From Marthasterias glacialis (Eukaryota > Echinodermata > Asteroidea > Forcipulatida > Asteriidae), in NCBI GenBank assembly GCA_911728455.2, contig OU452226.1:13161938-13225937 (forward strand): DNA of 64,000 nucleotides, written 5' to 3'. This document shows positions 37,401-46,816 of the stretch, one piece after another (position 1 is the stretch's first letter; every line of letters starts with the position of its first letter). Under the pieces are notes generated by a model, which worked only from the letters and a program-made list of their open reading frames with translations, searched no databases and was not told the DNA's origin. The translations under genes were made by a program, and so were the position numbers.

Positions 37401-40400
37401 CCATTTATTCAGACACGGCCTTGTTGTGGTATCAGTTACATGATTTTGTGAATTCTAGAGCAGATGCCATTAATGCTTGCATGGCTCGAGTCCTTGAAGG
37501 GCAAACCCAAATCAATTCCTGATACAAGAATTCCACAATGCACTGATGCCTTCATATATTTTTGTGTACCTTTGGTTCAGGTGAAGGCAAGTACACCAAT
37601 GTCGTTGCCCGTGTTGTGCCCGGCAGTGACGTACCAAAAGTTCCTCCATCTGAGATGGAGAGATTCCTTGTACAAGATGTGAAGTCAACGAGCTTACAGA
37701 CTGCCCCATCTTTCCAGAATGAACCCAAGGTAGGTTACTTTTAGTAAAATCTGTCCATTGTTTTCTTAATACACTGGTTATACTGAGGTATAAACTGTAT
37801 AACGGACAAGAAATCCGAGGAGGACTTGCTTTTAATATTGGTGATATTTTTTAAACGATTTGTATTTTTATACCATTGCTCCTTTAAATTGATTACAACA
37901 GTAATGTGTTCAACATTGCTGATGAGTATTTTCTAACCATAAAGAAAATTCATCTCGTAATTCAAGTCTGATGATGCAAATCCGCAATCGTTATCATGCC
38001 CGACCCAAGTGCAAGTTGTAGTTAAAATAAGTCAATCTACTTTTTTGTTCTTTCTTTTTTTTACTTTCTTTCTTTTCTTTAGAAAATTCACCCAGTCTAT
38101 AGCACCAAATCAGCCCTGGTCTTTCAAGTGATTGGACTGTCCATCAAGTACAAAATGGACCCCACCGGTCAGGGCCCTGGGTCTGTCACCGACAAGGACG
38201 GTACAAGTCCTGTGTCTCTAACCAACGACTCCAGACTAGGCTGGTGCGTCTTGCCGCTGTTTGACAAGGGTTGCGTTACCCAGGGGATGTATATCCTACC
38301 GATATTCAAAGATGATGGCAATTTTGTAAGTAATTTATTTTCTTTACGTTTTTATTCAATACTATTATGGGCTGGTTATGATTTTCAGGGAAGGGGGCAA
38401 AAGCAAGAGCTTTGAGAAGTGTAGTCGTGCTTTGATGGTGGTCATGAAGGAGAAGGTCCAACGGAAGAAAGTTAGCTGCCAACAGGCTCCTTCTTGTGCG
38501 ATATGCTGTGAATAATTCACGGGGCTCCCATTCTTTCCAAGCAGCTGTAGGGAAGGTCTGGAATGGTCAGAGCCATGCGGACAATAGATATTTTCAAAAC
38601 AGCCTTGAAGACGCATCTTTATGAACATTTACGCTAATTTCCATAGAGACAATCTGCTGGTTTTTTTTGTGCAGCACCCCTTTTGTCACCTTTCTTGCTC
38701 CTTGCACCAATGGAAGACAACCAGGGAGAAACTTCATTATTGGAACAAGCACCATGAGCAGTTTTGTGGATACTGGTGCTAAAGAAGCTGCAATGATTAT
38801 TATTATTAGTTTGATAAAATAACCCGAACACTCCCTTTCTTCTATAATGGGAGACTTTTGAGGACATTACGCGGCAGCACACTTACCAGGTAAATCCATT
38901 GTTATGGGGATATGTGCACATGCTTAGAACTACACAAACAGTGGAAATTTACCTGGTAAGTCTGCTGCCACCTAGTGTTCCAAATTCTCGCATTAGAGCC
39001 TTTCAGTGCCATTACACAGTGTTGATAATTTGTTGATAAGTTTACGTATTTAGTCTCTCTCATAGCATTTTACATTTGAGAGTAATTTAGCCCAATTGTA
39101 CAGGGAAAATGTACACGAGTTGAAAGGGGGGGTCTTGCTATACGTTCTACTGAAACCATTGATGGTACACATAAAAACAGTAGAGTGCATGTTGGTAAAT
39201 TAGAGTGGAATTACATTAAATGTATAAAGTTTTAAGTTGAGCAATGCATTTCCAGTTTTTCTTTGTATAGTGACACAATTCTATGTTTTTTTGTTACAGT
39301 CATTTTTGAAGGAGTTGTCAGAAGCCCCAGATTTGTACGGCTGGATGGTCAGCTCAATAAGCAGACGAACCATCACCCTGGATGGCAGCTTTTCTACCCT
39401 GATTGTCAGGTTGTGGGATGGCCATTTTGAGAAGGGGGAGACTGTACCCCTCCCTGTGAGTAAAATAAAACCAGTCAGCCTTTGCATCGATTTGTTTTTA
39501 TTAATGTAGTACAGTGTTAGTAAATTAGGCTTTAACCCCAACCCTCCAAAATCCTCTTCATGAGGTTGTCTGATTGCGGAGGATGTAGGACAGGGCCAGG
39601 CATACCAAGTCCAAATATGTTGGTGTGAAGTGACATAAGAGTGGAGGATTCAGGTCACCTGTAGGCAATTGGGCCGAGGGAGTAAGGGTTAATTCCTCGG
39701 GTATGTGGGACATCAGCGTTTAAACTGACTCAAATAATTTCTTTGACAGAATGAAGACAAGTTCCTGAATGTGAGTGATTTTAAGAAATTTGCTGCAGCA
39801 GCTGAGGAGACCAAAGGTCAACCTGTATCTGACCTCATTATACAAATCCCGCCCACGCAGGACGGGACACTGAGCGAGGCCTACTGGAAAGAAGAAGCCA
39901 AGTTTCAAGAAATCATGAAGACAACTTCCAAAGACCTCATAGTAAGTCTTTAAAATACAAAGTGTTTGGCAAGCAGTGTTATAATGTGGACTTTCTTGTC
40001 CGAAACCTACTCTTGTGCCATCCCATTTAGGAGATAGAAATGTAGCGTGCCAGGCCATGAACTTCATGTAGGCAAAGGAGGCCATCTTGTCCAAAACCTA
40101 CTCTTGTGCCATCCCATTTAGGAGATAGATATGTAGCATGTCCGGCCATGAACTTCATGTAGGCAACGGAGGCCATCTTGTCCAAAACTTACTCTTGTGC
40201 CATCCCATTTAGGAGATGTCCGGTCATGAACTTCATGCAGGCAATGGGGAGGCCATGTCCTGTGTCCCCCTCTTCTGAGCCTTGGTGCCACTAGACTTCA
40301 ACATATTCCAGTGGAAGTGCCCTTTGTAAACTGAAAATGGCCTTGCCCTTCCAAAAAATGAAATAACAGGTCTGGCATGTATTGATCAACCCTTGATGAA

Positions 40401-40486
40401 ACACACCATCCCCTCTAAATACTTTACCTCAGCTCAATCCTTTCTCTTTTCTTCAGGACAAGATGTTTGAACAAGAGAACGTCTAG
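19423..40486 (+). CDS. TBC-domain protein with three C2-like modules (novel architecture)
   Basis: Twenty-four exons join in phase to 1381 residues: 19423-19551, 22084-22233, 22829-23111, 24054-24267, 25351-25474, 26302-26467, 27107-27285, 27827-27970, 29037-29198, 29584-29699, 30107-30344, 31457-31751, 31936-32151, 32821-32893, 33202-33385, 34086-34316, 34722-34856, 35354-35522, 36576-36743, 37581-37729, 38083-38325, 39300-39455, 39750-39941, 40457-40486. A TBC (Rab-GAP fold) domain spans about residues 205-545; a Pro/Glu/Ser-rich linker spans about 556-610; three beta-rich C2-like modules follow. I do not recognise an exact orthologue. The segment FDLYIDGVRFLPDNATICK reminds me weakly of CCDC17-type proteins. 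A C2-bearing TBC protein would be expected at membranes or cilia (inference). The first ATG is MEGKTGLTLPQ; earlier noncoding exons are not excluded. Introns carry many repeats. Confidence 0.8.
19883..20034. mobile_element. Inverted-repeat element, GAAACCATGG family, copy 1
   Basis: It runs from TTTGAAACCATGG..GGCTTAGGCTCCATCAG to CCGAAGCTGTGGTTTTGAAA, with CTTCAAACAGGAGGATGG inside. A second copy with GGCTCCATCAGTAATTTTGA and CTTCAAACAGGCGGACAGG is at 25030-25164. It lies in intron 1 of the TBC gene. Confidence 0.6.
20229..20375. mobile_element. 147-bp inverted-repeat element (GGTTCATACTTCACGCG)
   Basis: The left end AAGCCTGGTTCATATTTCAC and the right end, in reverse complement AAGCCCGGTTCATACTTCAC, are near-identical. 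The centre carries GTGACGCAGTAATTCAGTACG. This is a typical MITE shape, in intron 1 of the TBC gene. Confidence 0.75.
21137..21349. mobile_element. Non-autonomous DNA element, family A, copy 1 (TTAA ends)
   Basis: The 213-bp copy is bounded by (G)TAA-AGGGGCTGTGTCGTCACG and CGACACGGCCCCT-TTAA. The core includes GGCCTGTGGCTGTGCATGGA and CTCACCCAGATACTGCACAC. Two more copies lie at 33840-34053 and 47618-47824. Confidence 0.85.
21551..21931. mobile_element. Non-autonomous DNA element, family C (TTAA ends)
   Basis: The 381-bp element begins TTAA-AGGCATGGTAAACCTTTG and ends CAAAAGTATCCCCTGCCT-TTAA, with imperfect inverted termini (AGGCA..GGTA / TACC..TGCCT). The interior holds a small hairpin (GAAAAAGGCTTCATGCCTGA). 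It lies in intron 1 of the TBC gene, 200 bp after a family A copy. Confidence 0.7.
23458..23866 (-). mobile_element. tRNA-derived SINE, class 1
   Basis: Read on the minus strand, the head has an A-box-like TGGCCGAGCGAA and a B-box-like GGGTTGGAGTCCC. It is followed by the shared body TTGTGTCCTTAAGCAAGACA and CTTATTGAAAAGAGAAGGGG, and ends in ATT-rich tails after GAGCACTTTGAGATGCCCAT. It lies in intron 3 of the TBC gene. Confidence 0.75.
24756..25024. mobile_element. Inverted-repeat element, GATCCATTAAGCCCCGCCC family, copy 1
   Basis: The left end AATAGACCGATCCATTAAGC and the right end GCTTAATGGATCGGTCTATT are perfect inverted repeats. The ends also pair around GACCAATCACAG and CTGTGATTGGTC. 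A shorter copy is at 44666-44813. Confidence 0.85.
25030..25164. mobile_element. Inverted-repeat element, GAAACCATGG family, copy 2
   Basis: CCCTTTTCAAAACCACAGCT opens and AGCATTGGTTCAAAATGGCC closes the copy. It starts a few bases after the 24756-25024 element, so the two are nearly contiguous. Confidence 0.55.
26037..26067 (+). repeat. TCAATT microsatellite
   Basis: Five near-perfect TCAATT units followed by TATTTATTCGTCATGTTACA, which may be the 3' tail of a retroelement. Confidence 0.7.
28069..28230 (+). repeat. 46-bp tandem array of ATAGCAAC/GTAGCAAC half-sites
   Basis: Three nearly identical 46-bp units (28081-28126, 28127-28172, 28173-28218), each made of two 23-bp subunits with CATAGCAACCAATGTACTAT and GTAGCAACC(A/T)GTGTACTAT. 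A flanking partial copy lies on each side. The array lies in intron 8 of the TBC gene. The word ATAGCAAC matches an RFX X-box half-site. A shorter relative is at about 50953-50997. Confidence 0.85.
28240..28420. repeat. Dispersed repeat with CCCCCGGCTTCGCCTTGGGAAA
   Basis: ATGACTCCGTCTGTGATCCT and GGCTTCGCCTTGGGAAAATA match 51088-51150 (GTGACTCCGTCAGTGACTCG and GACTTCGCCGTGGGAAAACA). In both places the block follows ATAGCAAC repeats, so array and block belong to one repeat family. Confidence 0.65.
28529..28583. repeat. G-run/C-run low-complexity patch
   Basis: A run of G is followed by a run of C and then GGTGGGGGGCCGGGCCCCGAA, forming a strong GC-rich hairpin. It lies in intron 8 of the TBC gene. 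Confidence 0.7.
31312..31384 (+). tRNA. tRNA-like gene or tRNA pseudogene (anticodon position reads GTT)
   Basis: The acceptor stem GGCTGGA/TCCAGTC has one wobble pair. The D arm GCTC/GAGC encloses AGTTGGTA. The T arm GCGGG-TTCAAAT-CCCGC is perfect and includes the B box. The discriminator base is A and a T5 run (pol III terminator) follows at 31386. The anticodon arm is poor: UAGGU against GCCGG gives only two Watson-Crick pairs, and base 33 is C, not the invariant U. It is probably a tRNA pseudogene or the head of a tRNA-derived repeat. It lies in intron 11 of the TBC gene. Confidence 0.5.
32515..32695 (-). mobile_element. tRNA-derived SINE, class 2, copy 1
   Basis: On the minus strand the head CTCGGTGGTCTAGCAGTTAA (A-box region) and GGTTCGAATCCCACC (B box) is followed by CAAGTAGCCTGTGG and CACATTGGTGTAAGAGTAAA. 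Relatives lie at 40866, 54245 and 54385. It is in intron 13 of the TBC gene. Confidence 0.75.
33500..33834. mobile_element. Family B element, copy 2
   Basis: It is bounded by TTGA-AGCACCAGCCCAACATTGG and GTTGAGCTGGGGCT-TTAA. Internal words shared with copy 1 include ATCGTTTTTAAATAATAAAT and GAGCTGACATTTTCACAGGT. It ends five bases before a family A element. It lies in intron 15 of the TBC gene. Confidence 0.8.
33840..34053. mobile_element. Family A element, copy 2 (TTAA on both sides)
   Basis: The 214-bp copy carries intact TTAA at both ends (33840-33843 and 34050-34053) and termini AGGGGCTGTGTGTCGTCATG / CATGATGACACAGCCCA. It ends only 32 bp before exon 16 of the TBC gene, thus close to the branch-point region of that intron. 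Confidence 0.85.
34532..34573 (-). promoter_or_regulatory. Orphan histone-type 3' stem-loop with downstream purine element
   Basis: The minus strand at 34573-34558 reads GGCTCTTTTCAGAGCC, the canonical metazoan histone mRNA hairpin, followed by ACCAC. About 12 nt further lies AAAAGAGATTTTT, like the purine-rich histone downstream element. No histone coding sequence precedes it on the minus strand; the upstream DNA is AT-rich intron 16 of the TBC gene. Confidence 0.7.
34964..35265 (+). mobile_element. tRNA-derived SINE, class 3
   Basis: The head has GTGGCGTGTGCGTAAAGCGC and the B box GGTTCAAGTCC. The body includes CTCCTGTGCCACAAGGGTTT and GGTTTTCCTCCCTCCGGGAA, then GGCACCCTTGCATGCCCACA. It is in intron 17 of the TBC gene. 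A tRNA origin is inferred from the boxes. Confidence 0.65.
37073..37399. mobile_element. Family B element, copy 3 (inverted)
   Basis: It opens TTAA-AGCCCCAGCTCAATATTGG and closes CAATGTTGAGCTGGGGCG-TTAT. The inner sequence is the reverse complement of copies 1 and 2, for example AACCTGTGAAAATGTCAGTT. It lies in intron 19 of the TBC gene. Confidence 0.8.
39989..40255 (+). repeat. 97-bp tandem repeat, about 2.7 units
   Basis: Units start TCTTGTCC(A/G)AAAC(C/T)TACT, contain GTGCCATCCCATTTAGGAGA and CCATGAACTTCATG, and are 90-97% alike; the third is shortened. They lie in the last intron of the TBC gene. Confidence 0.85.
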
Positions 40487-40865
40487 CACCCTGACTGATC
40501 AGCAAGTTAACAACTTGTAGTCAAATAAGTCTTTCAATGTTCAGAAGGAAGTACATAATGCTACACTCATTGATGTTATTGTGCCCTTCATCTCAAGCAG
40601 TTTGAAGCAAAGTCAGATTTCAGCTTTCAGATTTCACCAGTAATTGATAAGCCGTAGTTTTAAGGACTTCTTTTTGCGTCCAGAACACACACACACACAT
40701 ACACAAGAAGTTTTTACAGCATTTGCGGTCATCATCATTAGACATAGGCAATTGCCCAGGGTCTCCTCTTCAAATTGTACACTGCTGGACTCACTTGCAC
40801 CACTCCCACCACAGCCCAAAACCACTGCTTATTACAGGATTCGAACTGGCCTCTTGTCACAGGGC

Positions 40866-40960
40866 AAACTCGGTGGTCTATGGGTTAAGATGTCTGCTCT
40901 AGAATGCTGGGGGTCTTGGATTTGAATGCCACCCAAGTAGTATGCCTGTGGACATAAATA
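40866..40960 (+). mobile_element. tRNA-derived SINE, class 2, fragment
   Basis: CTCGGTGGTCTATGGGTTAA, GTCTGCTCTAGAATGCTGGG and GGATTTGAATGCCACCCAAG match the head of the SINE at 32515-32695. It is downstream of the TBC gene stop. Confidence 0.6.
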
Positions 40961-41716
40961 TGTTGTGTGTTGATACTGTAGGACCTGAAAAACACTGTGA
41001 GGACAATCAATGTCCCCAGCACAAGTAACAGGGTCTGTGTCATGGATGCTGTGTGTTACGAGTCCCTGCTGGTCAGGGCACACAACCTTTTGATCCATGA
41101 CTGCGTGGACTTGTACATGTACCTGCCTCGCAAAGAATGTTTCGGGAGCGAAAAAAAAAAAAACGATGTTGGGAGAAGTGAATATGCACAACTGGATTTG
41201 TGCTCCCGGTGTCACATGTCAGTGGAGATGCCAGTGGAGATGCACATTCTTCATTAAAATAGAGGTCACATGATTAATGTTCAATGAGGACGACTCCCTA
41301 AGAACGGTGTCCGAGATGTTCTTTTGTTTCCCAAACAAGTACAGGGATACTAATTAGTATTTATGACATCAACGACCTCACGTTCAGCATAAAGTGCTTG
41401 AAGAACTTGTATGGTTCCTGTACTTCAAGGAACAGTTGAATTTAAGCTACACGTATTGAATAGCATGTTTTTAAATGTAAAAGAATATTTATCAATTCTG
41501 ATGTTCGTTAAAATTTTGTTTTAAAATTTAAATTTTGAATCACCTTGAAAAGAAAAATGTTGGCTTTTGTTTGCATTTCTCAAACTCATTCAATGTTTTG
41601 GTGTATATTTCAGATGTTATTAACTATATGTAACAGACATAACGTTTGTTTTTATAAATTTTGCTTAGCAAACTAAGTTAAGTGAATAGAAAATATGAAG
41701 GTAACTTGTTTTCAGA

Positions 41717-41722
41717 AATAAA
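41717..41722 (+). promoter_or_regulatory. Candidate polyadenylation signal of the TBC gene
   Basis: AATAAA 1.2 kb after the TBC-gene stop. A minus-strand AATAAA (TTTATT at 41804-41809) lies less than 100 bp away, which would suit two converging transcripts. Confidence 0.35.
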
Positions 41723-42149
41723 AATAAGACCGTCCAACACTATGTAAATTATGTTTAAATATTAAAGAGAAAAGAAAAAAAGGCCCGTATTAAGTTGAAA
41801 TGTTTTATTCACATTCTCTGCAAGAAATGTTACGAATGTACAGGTTTTGTTCACAAAATATTAAGTTAAAAAGGCCAGAGTAATACATTATATTTGCAAG
41901 GGATTGTATTCATATTTACATATTTAGTAGGAATGAGAACTATTGATACAAAATAACAATAACCGGTAAAAGAAAAATAGTTTGGTTAAATTGCGCAGGA
42001 CTACATAGTGTATTTGAGCATACATGTATATTGTCGCTCACCAGGGTTTACACCAACGTGGATGGGTTTGAACTCTTTACATCCCAGCGTTCATCCATTT
42101 TCAATTAAAGGGTTTACTTGACTCTGGTAGAATTGTCACTGCTTATTTA

Positions 42150-42345
42150 CTGGGCCCAATTCACCTGATCCCATAACCCACAATGAATCTTGCTGTAGCC
42201 ATTTTGGGATTCAGATTCCTTGTGTATTACGTGCAGTGTGCATTTTAGGCAAGGCGTGCATTTTAGGCAAGGCGTGTGTGGTGAGACCAGCACCATATCT
42301 TTACATGCAACTTGACTCCCAAAATGGCAGACTGCGGGCAGACTG
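42150..42345. mobile_element. CCATTTTGG-family repeat, copy 3
   Basis: CCCAATTCACCTGATCCCAT, GTAGCCATTTTGGGATTCAG and CAACTTGACTCCCAAAATGG have the order and palindromy of the copy at 5563-5720. A small internal direct repeat (GCATTTTAGGCAAGGCGTG, twice) is extra. Confidence 0.65.
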
Positions 42346-42829
42346 CAGACACGTGTGAAGTCGGTGCAAGGCAGGGCTCGAATTTGGGGTAAAATTCCAC
42401 AAGATTGCAGAGCTTGTAGCTCAAAATCTTTACCGGACCAGAATTTATTTTACAAGACCAGCATCTTAATGAGAAAGAACTTTCTACAAAGTTTAAAATG
42501 GAAACTGTTTTTATTTGAACAAGCACTAAGAGAAGATTTGTCTCATTTGTCTTGTGGGTAAGTATATTTTGATACTCAACAGAATTTAAAGATATTGATC
42601 AGATTCAAAGTCAACACTTTGTAACATAGTTTCTCGTGTTTCTTCTTGTCAAAGATTTTACACAGTGAGGTATTATTATTCACTAGAAAAACACAAGACC
42701 GCCGGACTTGTCCGTTTGTGAGTTCACTGGCCCGATGCTAAAATCACTGGCCTCGGGCCTGTGGTCCAGTGTAAAATTCCATCCCCGCAAGGGGTCTCCA
42801 GAAACCACTATACATGTACATGTTTAGGA

Positions 42830-43012
42830 CCTGGGCCCAATTTCATAGCGCTGCTCAAGCAGAAAAGTTTGGGTAGCACTTTTCTACCAAGCAAGTATTA
42901 GCCGGAAAATGTGGAATGGTATTTTGACTAGTAACCTTAATATTCTGGTAAGCGAAACTGTTTTATGCTTAGCTGCTTTTTGTGCTTAAGCAGCTGTTCG
43001 TCATTGGGCACA
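42830..43012. repeat. Inverted repeat with CAATTTCATAGCGCTGCTCAAG
   Basis: GGGCCCAATTTCATAGCGCT..GCTCAAGCA and TGCTTAAGCAGCTGTTCGTC..TTGGGCAC form imperfect inverted ends. Diverged relatives occur at about 52760-52960 and 61535-61660. Confidence 0.5.
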
Positions 43013-43027
43013 GGAATACCAACAGGG

Positions 43028-43219
43028 AAGAGCCATGACACACAAGGCAACTTGGAGGCAAGCAATGAACCGCACAGCATGCAAAAGGAACAGTTTGAAT
43101 GCATAAGATTTTTTTTTCTAACTGTCTTAATAATGACAATTTAAAGGTAAATGTGTTGCTTCTTTGAGATTGCCTTGAATTGGTTGCCTGTAAATTGCCT
43201 CGTGTGACACAACCTTTTA
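43028..43219. mobile_element. TTGTCACACAGGGCAAC family, copy 2
   Basis: It starts GAGCCATGACACACAAGGCA and ends TTGCCTCGTGTGACACAACC. The interior matches 17320-17533 (GCATGCAAAAGGAACAG, CTTTGAGATTGCCTTGAATT). Confidence 0.65.
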
Positions 43220-44587
43220 AGGTCAACTGCAAATGGTTGCAATGCAGGGGTCTAACCACCATTTGAAAAGATCAACAATAATACAAATTGTTAAAGAAAG
43301 TTCTTTCAAAACCAGACAGAACTGAACGGGCGTCAAATTTGATGCGTAAAATTTCCTTACTGTGCCATTTAATGTTAGTGTTTCTTGTAGATTGGACATT
43401 CACTGTGAGGTTAAGAATTTAGATTTTTGTTTGTGTGATAATAATTTAATAAGTGAAAATGTTGCACGTTTTCTTGACAATGATCTGTCAGAAGTTCAAC
43501 AAATCACAAATTATATTATGTTGTCTTTAACATTTAGAAACAAAATTTTATATAATTCTAAATTGAGTCAAATTATTCTCTTTGACCTGTTTGTTTCTCA
43601 AGCCAATGTACAATCAAAGTAAGGCATGCACATGTCAGATTTTGAGGCTGCTTCATCAGTCAATTTACATGTAGATTTCAATATTTTAAAGAAACAGTAC
43701 AGGAGTGGTTGTACTTAAAGCGAAAACAAAATATATTTTGTTTGAAATACCATCAAAGTCGAGGGGAAATAGCATCACAGATCACTGTTGCTTAATATCC
43801 TGATTGATGCAATCAAAATAAGCCAGATTAAAATGTGCACAAACTCCCTGACAAAACGTAATCTGTTTTTTTTTTGTTTTTTTTTAACTCGAACTTGACC
43901 ACTGAATGTTATGAATTTTTAACGAACTGTATGAACAGTCCGTTTAGTTGTAAACTTCGAGGATGGGAATGAACATAACTCTTACAAAAAAAACTGTGCT
44001 TGAAAAAGCAATGTTTCCTTTTTAACTACAAGCACATCAATTTTAACAGTTCCATGCATTGCTAGAGTAAACTCTAACCGCAATAGTTCAGCTGTTTCCT
44101 CTCTTCAGTGCAGAGAAAAAGTTATCCCGCCTCTTAAATACTGACATGCCCCTCCCACAATCTTACATGTGATCATCAGGGGGTCAAAATGTGGTTCACC
44201 GGTGTTTACTTTGACCACTCAAAGTAACCAACTCTTAAAAATGAATACAAATTTATTCCACTTTATTACTTATGAAGAAATTATCTTATTTCACTTTTTT
44301 AACTCATTTAACTCATTTAAAATCATTTTGATTAAACTCATTTTCATAGGAAGTACATGTACAATTGGACACATTTTTATTAAAATGTAGTTCATAGTAT
44401 AAATAATTTCACAGAAATTCTTTACGTATTAACAGATTGGGATGATTCTACTCTATCGATTTGCACAACGTTGAAATAAATGTTTAATAATTATTGTATC
44501 TCGTCAGAATCAAAATCTGAATCAAACAAAAACTGTGTAAAAGTTTCAGTTAATTTTATTGTACTTTTGTATCTATCCCAATGTCCA

Positions 44588-44640
44588 ACAGTGCCCACTC
44601 CACACCAGCTCCCCAAGGGCAGACAGATGAAGGAGACCAG
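44588..44640 (+). pseudogene. Fragment related to exon 3 of the TBC gene
   Basis: About 52 bp (CCACACCAGCTCCCCAAGGG, then CAGACAGATGAAGGAGACCAG) aligns at roughly 85% with 22976-23027 in exon 3 of the TBC gene. Both flanks diverge and no other exon of the gene is repeated here. It ends 25 bp before the inverted-repeat element at 44666. Confidence 0.5.
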
Positions 44641-44665
44641 GGAGATAAATGTACCCTCCTTGTAC

Positions 44666-44813
44666 AATAGACTGATCCATTAAGCCCCGCCCTTGCTGTA
44701 TTGACCAATCACAGATGTGGTTGTGCAACCAAAAGTTTGACAAAAGGCTGATAAACAGGTAAGTGCATATGGAGCACGTGCACAGTGGGCGGGGCCTAAT
44801 GGATCAGTCTATT
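44666..44813. mobile_element. GATCCATTAAGCCCCGCCC family, copy 2
   Basis: The ends AATAGACTGATCCATTAAGC and GGGGCCTAATGGATCAGTCT-ATT are inverted repeats. The interior is shorter than in 24756-25024 but shares TTGACCAATCACAG. Confidence 0.8.
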
Positions 44814-46816
44814 AATGGGGTCAATACATATGTCGTCAGAAACAATTTTATATCAACTCATAGCTGCCCATACAAAATGGTAGCCAATGATTATAAACCT
44901 AACAAAAGTACTCTGCTCAAAGACTAGTTTTAAAGACTAGTTTCAAATATTTGAGAAATGTGTATTACCCTACCTTCAAATTCTGCAAAGCATGAAATGT
45001 AAATTCATAAAATAATGACAAACAGAATGGCAAGCTCGGAAGTTTGTAAATTGTTTTAAAAAAATAACAAGAGACCACACTATGCTGCTAATATTTGCTA
45101 ACACAAGTTTACACAAGGCTAACTAAAATCCTGAGTATTTCACAGGTTTTATTAAGAATGTAAAAGCTAACTTTAAACTCCACTACACTACAGTGTCAGC
45201 AATCTACATGTAGGCCATAAGATCAACCTTGAGTCAGGTACAAGGATGCATTCAGCTGCCTTTACCAAAGCCATTGCTGTTTGTCCTTTGTCAAAAAAAA
45301 CAAACGCCATAGGACACAAATTTGAATTATGATTCCGTCAACACAACACATCACAGATGATTTAACATAAAATCTCTTCACTGTGTCAGAACACTGAAGG
45401 GTTTTCCATACACTTTTGTCCTAGAATACTGTACAAAAAGTCAATGATTTGCTATAATGTGCAGATTTTAAGTATGTCACACTGTGTTCCTAAAGAGCAT
45501 TAGACATGGTTTATTCTGCTCGGCAAAAAAATGGGAGAAACACAGTGTATCCACTGCGGCATGATTACAACCCACAAACTGTAATAACTTGAAAACAAAT
45601 ATTATAATGGTTCTAATTCTTGCGTCTCGGCTTTACATGTTTGTCTTAAAGGATACTTGGGCCATTTGAAGAATATTCCAATGCTGTGTGTCTAGACAGC
45701 AGGCCTAGTAAGACTATGTCAAACTTATGTTTTCTTTATGTTTACTGCAACACACCCGCTCACTGTGCGTGTGTGCAGCAAACATTATCCCAGGTCATGT
45801 GTAATTCAAAACACCCACATCACCAAGGCTTTGCCACATTCTAGAAGGGGTCAAATGTCTGGACATGACTGAATATTAAGTTTCTTGGTTCAGTTGTATC
45901 TGGCGCAAACAAAAATCAACTGTTTGAAAAATGCACCCAGCCCGCTATCTCCCACAATGGGGTTTAAATAATGCACTGATCCTGCCATGCTCTTTGCTAT
46001 ACAATTTAGACTTCTTTTAACACGTATTCCTAGTCTTTACAGAAGTTTCCTTGACCACTTCACGTCAGTATTACAAAACATTTTCCATGCCTCGGAACGG
46101 CCGGAATAATTAGTTTTTGAGAATATCGTTGTCACAAAGAAACCCTGACTAAACAAAGCAACCACAACAAAGGTTCTCATAGAAAGCACCGGGATTTATT
46201 GTTCTCTTTCGAGAAAATATGAGATGCGTTCAGCGTAAATCGCCAAACCTTGGCTGTAAGCCACGGCTGATAATCAGCCCCATGGCCTAAACCTATGCTG
46301 GAATCTCAGTTCACTCGGACTTGCCTCCCATTGAGCCGAATACAATGATAAACAATGGTGGCAGCCCATCGACCTCTTATAATCCTCTTCATATAACAAA
46401 AGGACAAAGGTCTGGAATCGGGGATTACACAATAACCCCCTAGATAAAGGAAGATTTTAAGCATGATTTCCAGTACAATCTGTCCCTCTGTCTACGGGGG
46501 AAACGCAGCCTAGCACAGTGAGTGCATGCACTGTGCACACTCCTGAATAGAATGTCCAGGCGTGTTTCGTTCCGGTATTCCAAACTTTCACAAAAGCATG
46601 TTATCACACCACACGTAATCTACCAAGGAAAAATTTGGCATGTATACACGCCATCCGAGGTGAAGTGGTTAAAAAGAGATGTTTTCATCTTTTCCACAAG
46701 CCCTAAAAACTCATGTTCACCTTCTTCAAATTTTGAATACATGCAAGTCATATCACCTCTGACATGTCTGAGGTGTGATGTTTCTGGGGGAAATCTGGAA
46801 AGTTGTTGATCTTTAC

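Larger units (their letters stand above)
30107..40486 (+). other. Acidic linker and C2-like half of the 24-exon gene (exons 11-24)
   Basis: Exon 11 encodes an acidic low-complexity linker with repeated SEAP. Module 1 (about residues 620-825) has LFVTVSLILNGKTVQTKD and GWALIPVYQKK. Module 2 (about 870-1013) has DLYIDGVRFLPDNAT, then LRVYTVDRVTGSVVVVGAS. Module 3 (about 1095-1340) has CVTVLGAKAIKGEGKYTNVV, GWCVLPLFDKGCVTQGMYIL and IVRLWDGHFEKGETVPLP. Each follows the strand pattern of a C2 sandwich ending in a G-(F/W)-x-x-(L/I)-P-(L/V)-(F/Y) step. No complete set of calcium-binding Asp residues is visible, so lipid or protein binding without calcium is more likely (inference). Confidence 0.55.
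40487..46816. other. Noncoding region between the TBC gene and ARL6IP4
   Basis: The 6.3 kb contains the TBC gene 3' UTR and possibly a long ARL6IP4 3' UTR. It includes several repeats (40866, 42150, 42830, 43028 and 44666) and a stray fragment related to exon 3 of the TBC gene (44588-44640). The remainder, especially 44820-46500, shows nothing I can name. Confidence 0.5.

Noticed and set aside
43362-43622. 86-codon plus-strand frame (MPFNVSVSCRLD..)
   Set aside because: AT-rich, no domain, no splice partners and no similar frame nearby; treated as chance.
46500-46810. 95-codon plus-strand frame at 46522-46809
   Set aside because: It lies opposite the end of ARL6IP4, with no domain and no junctions.
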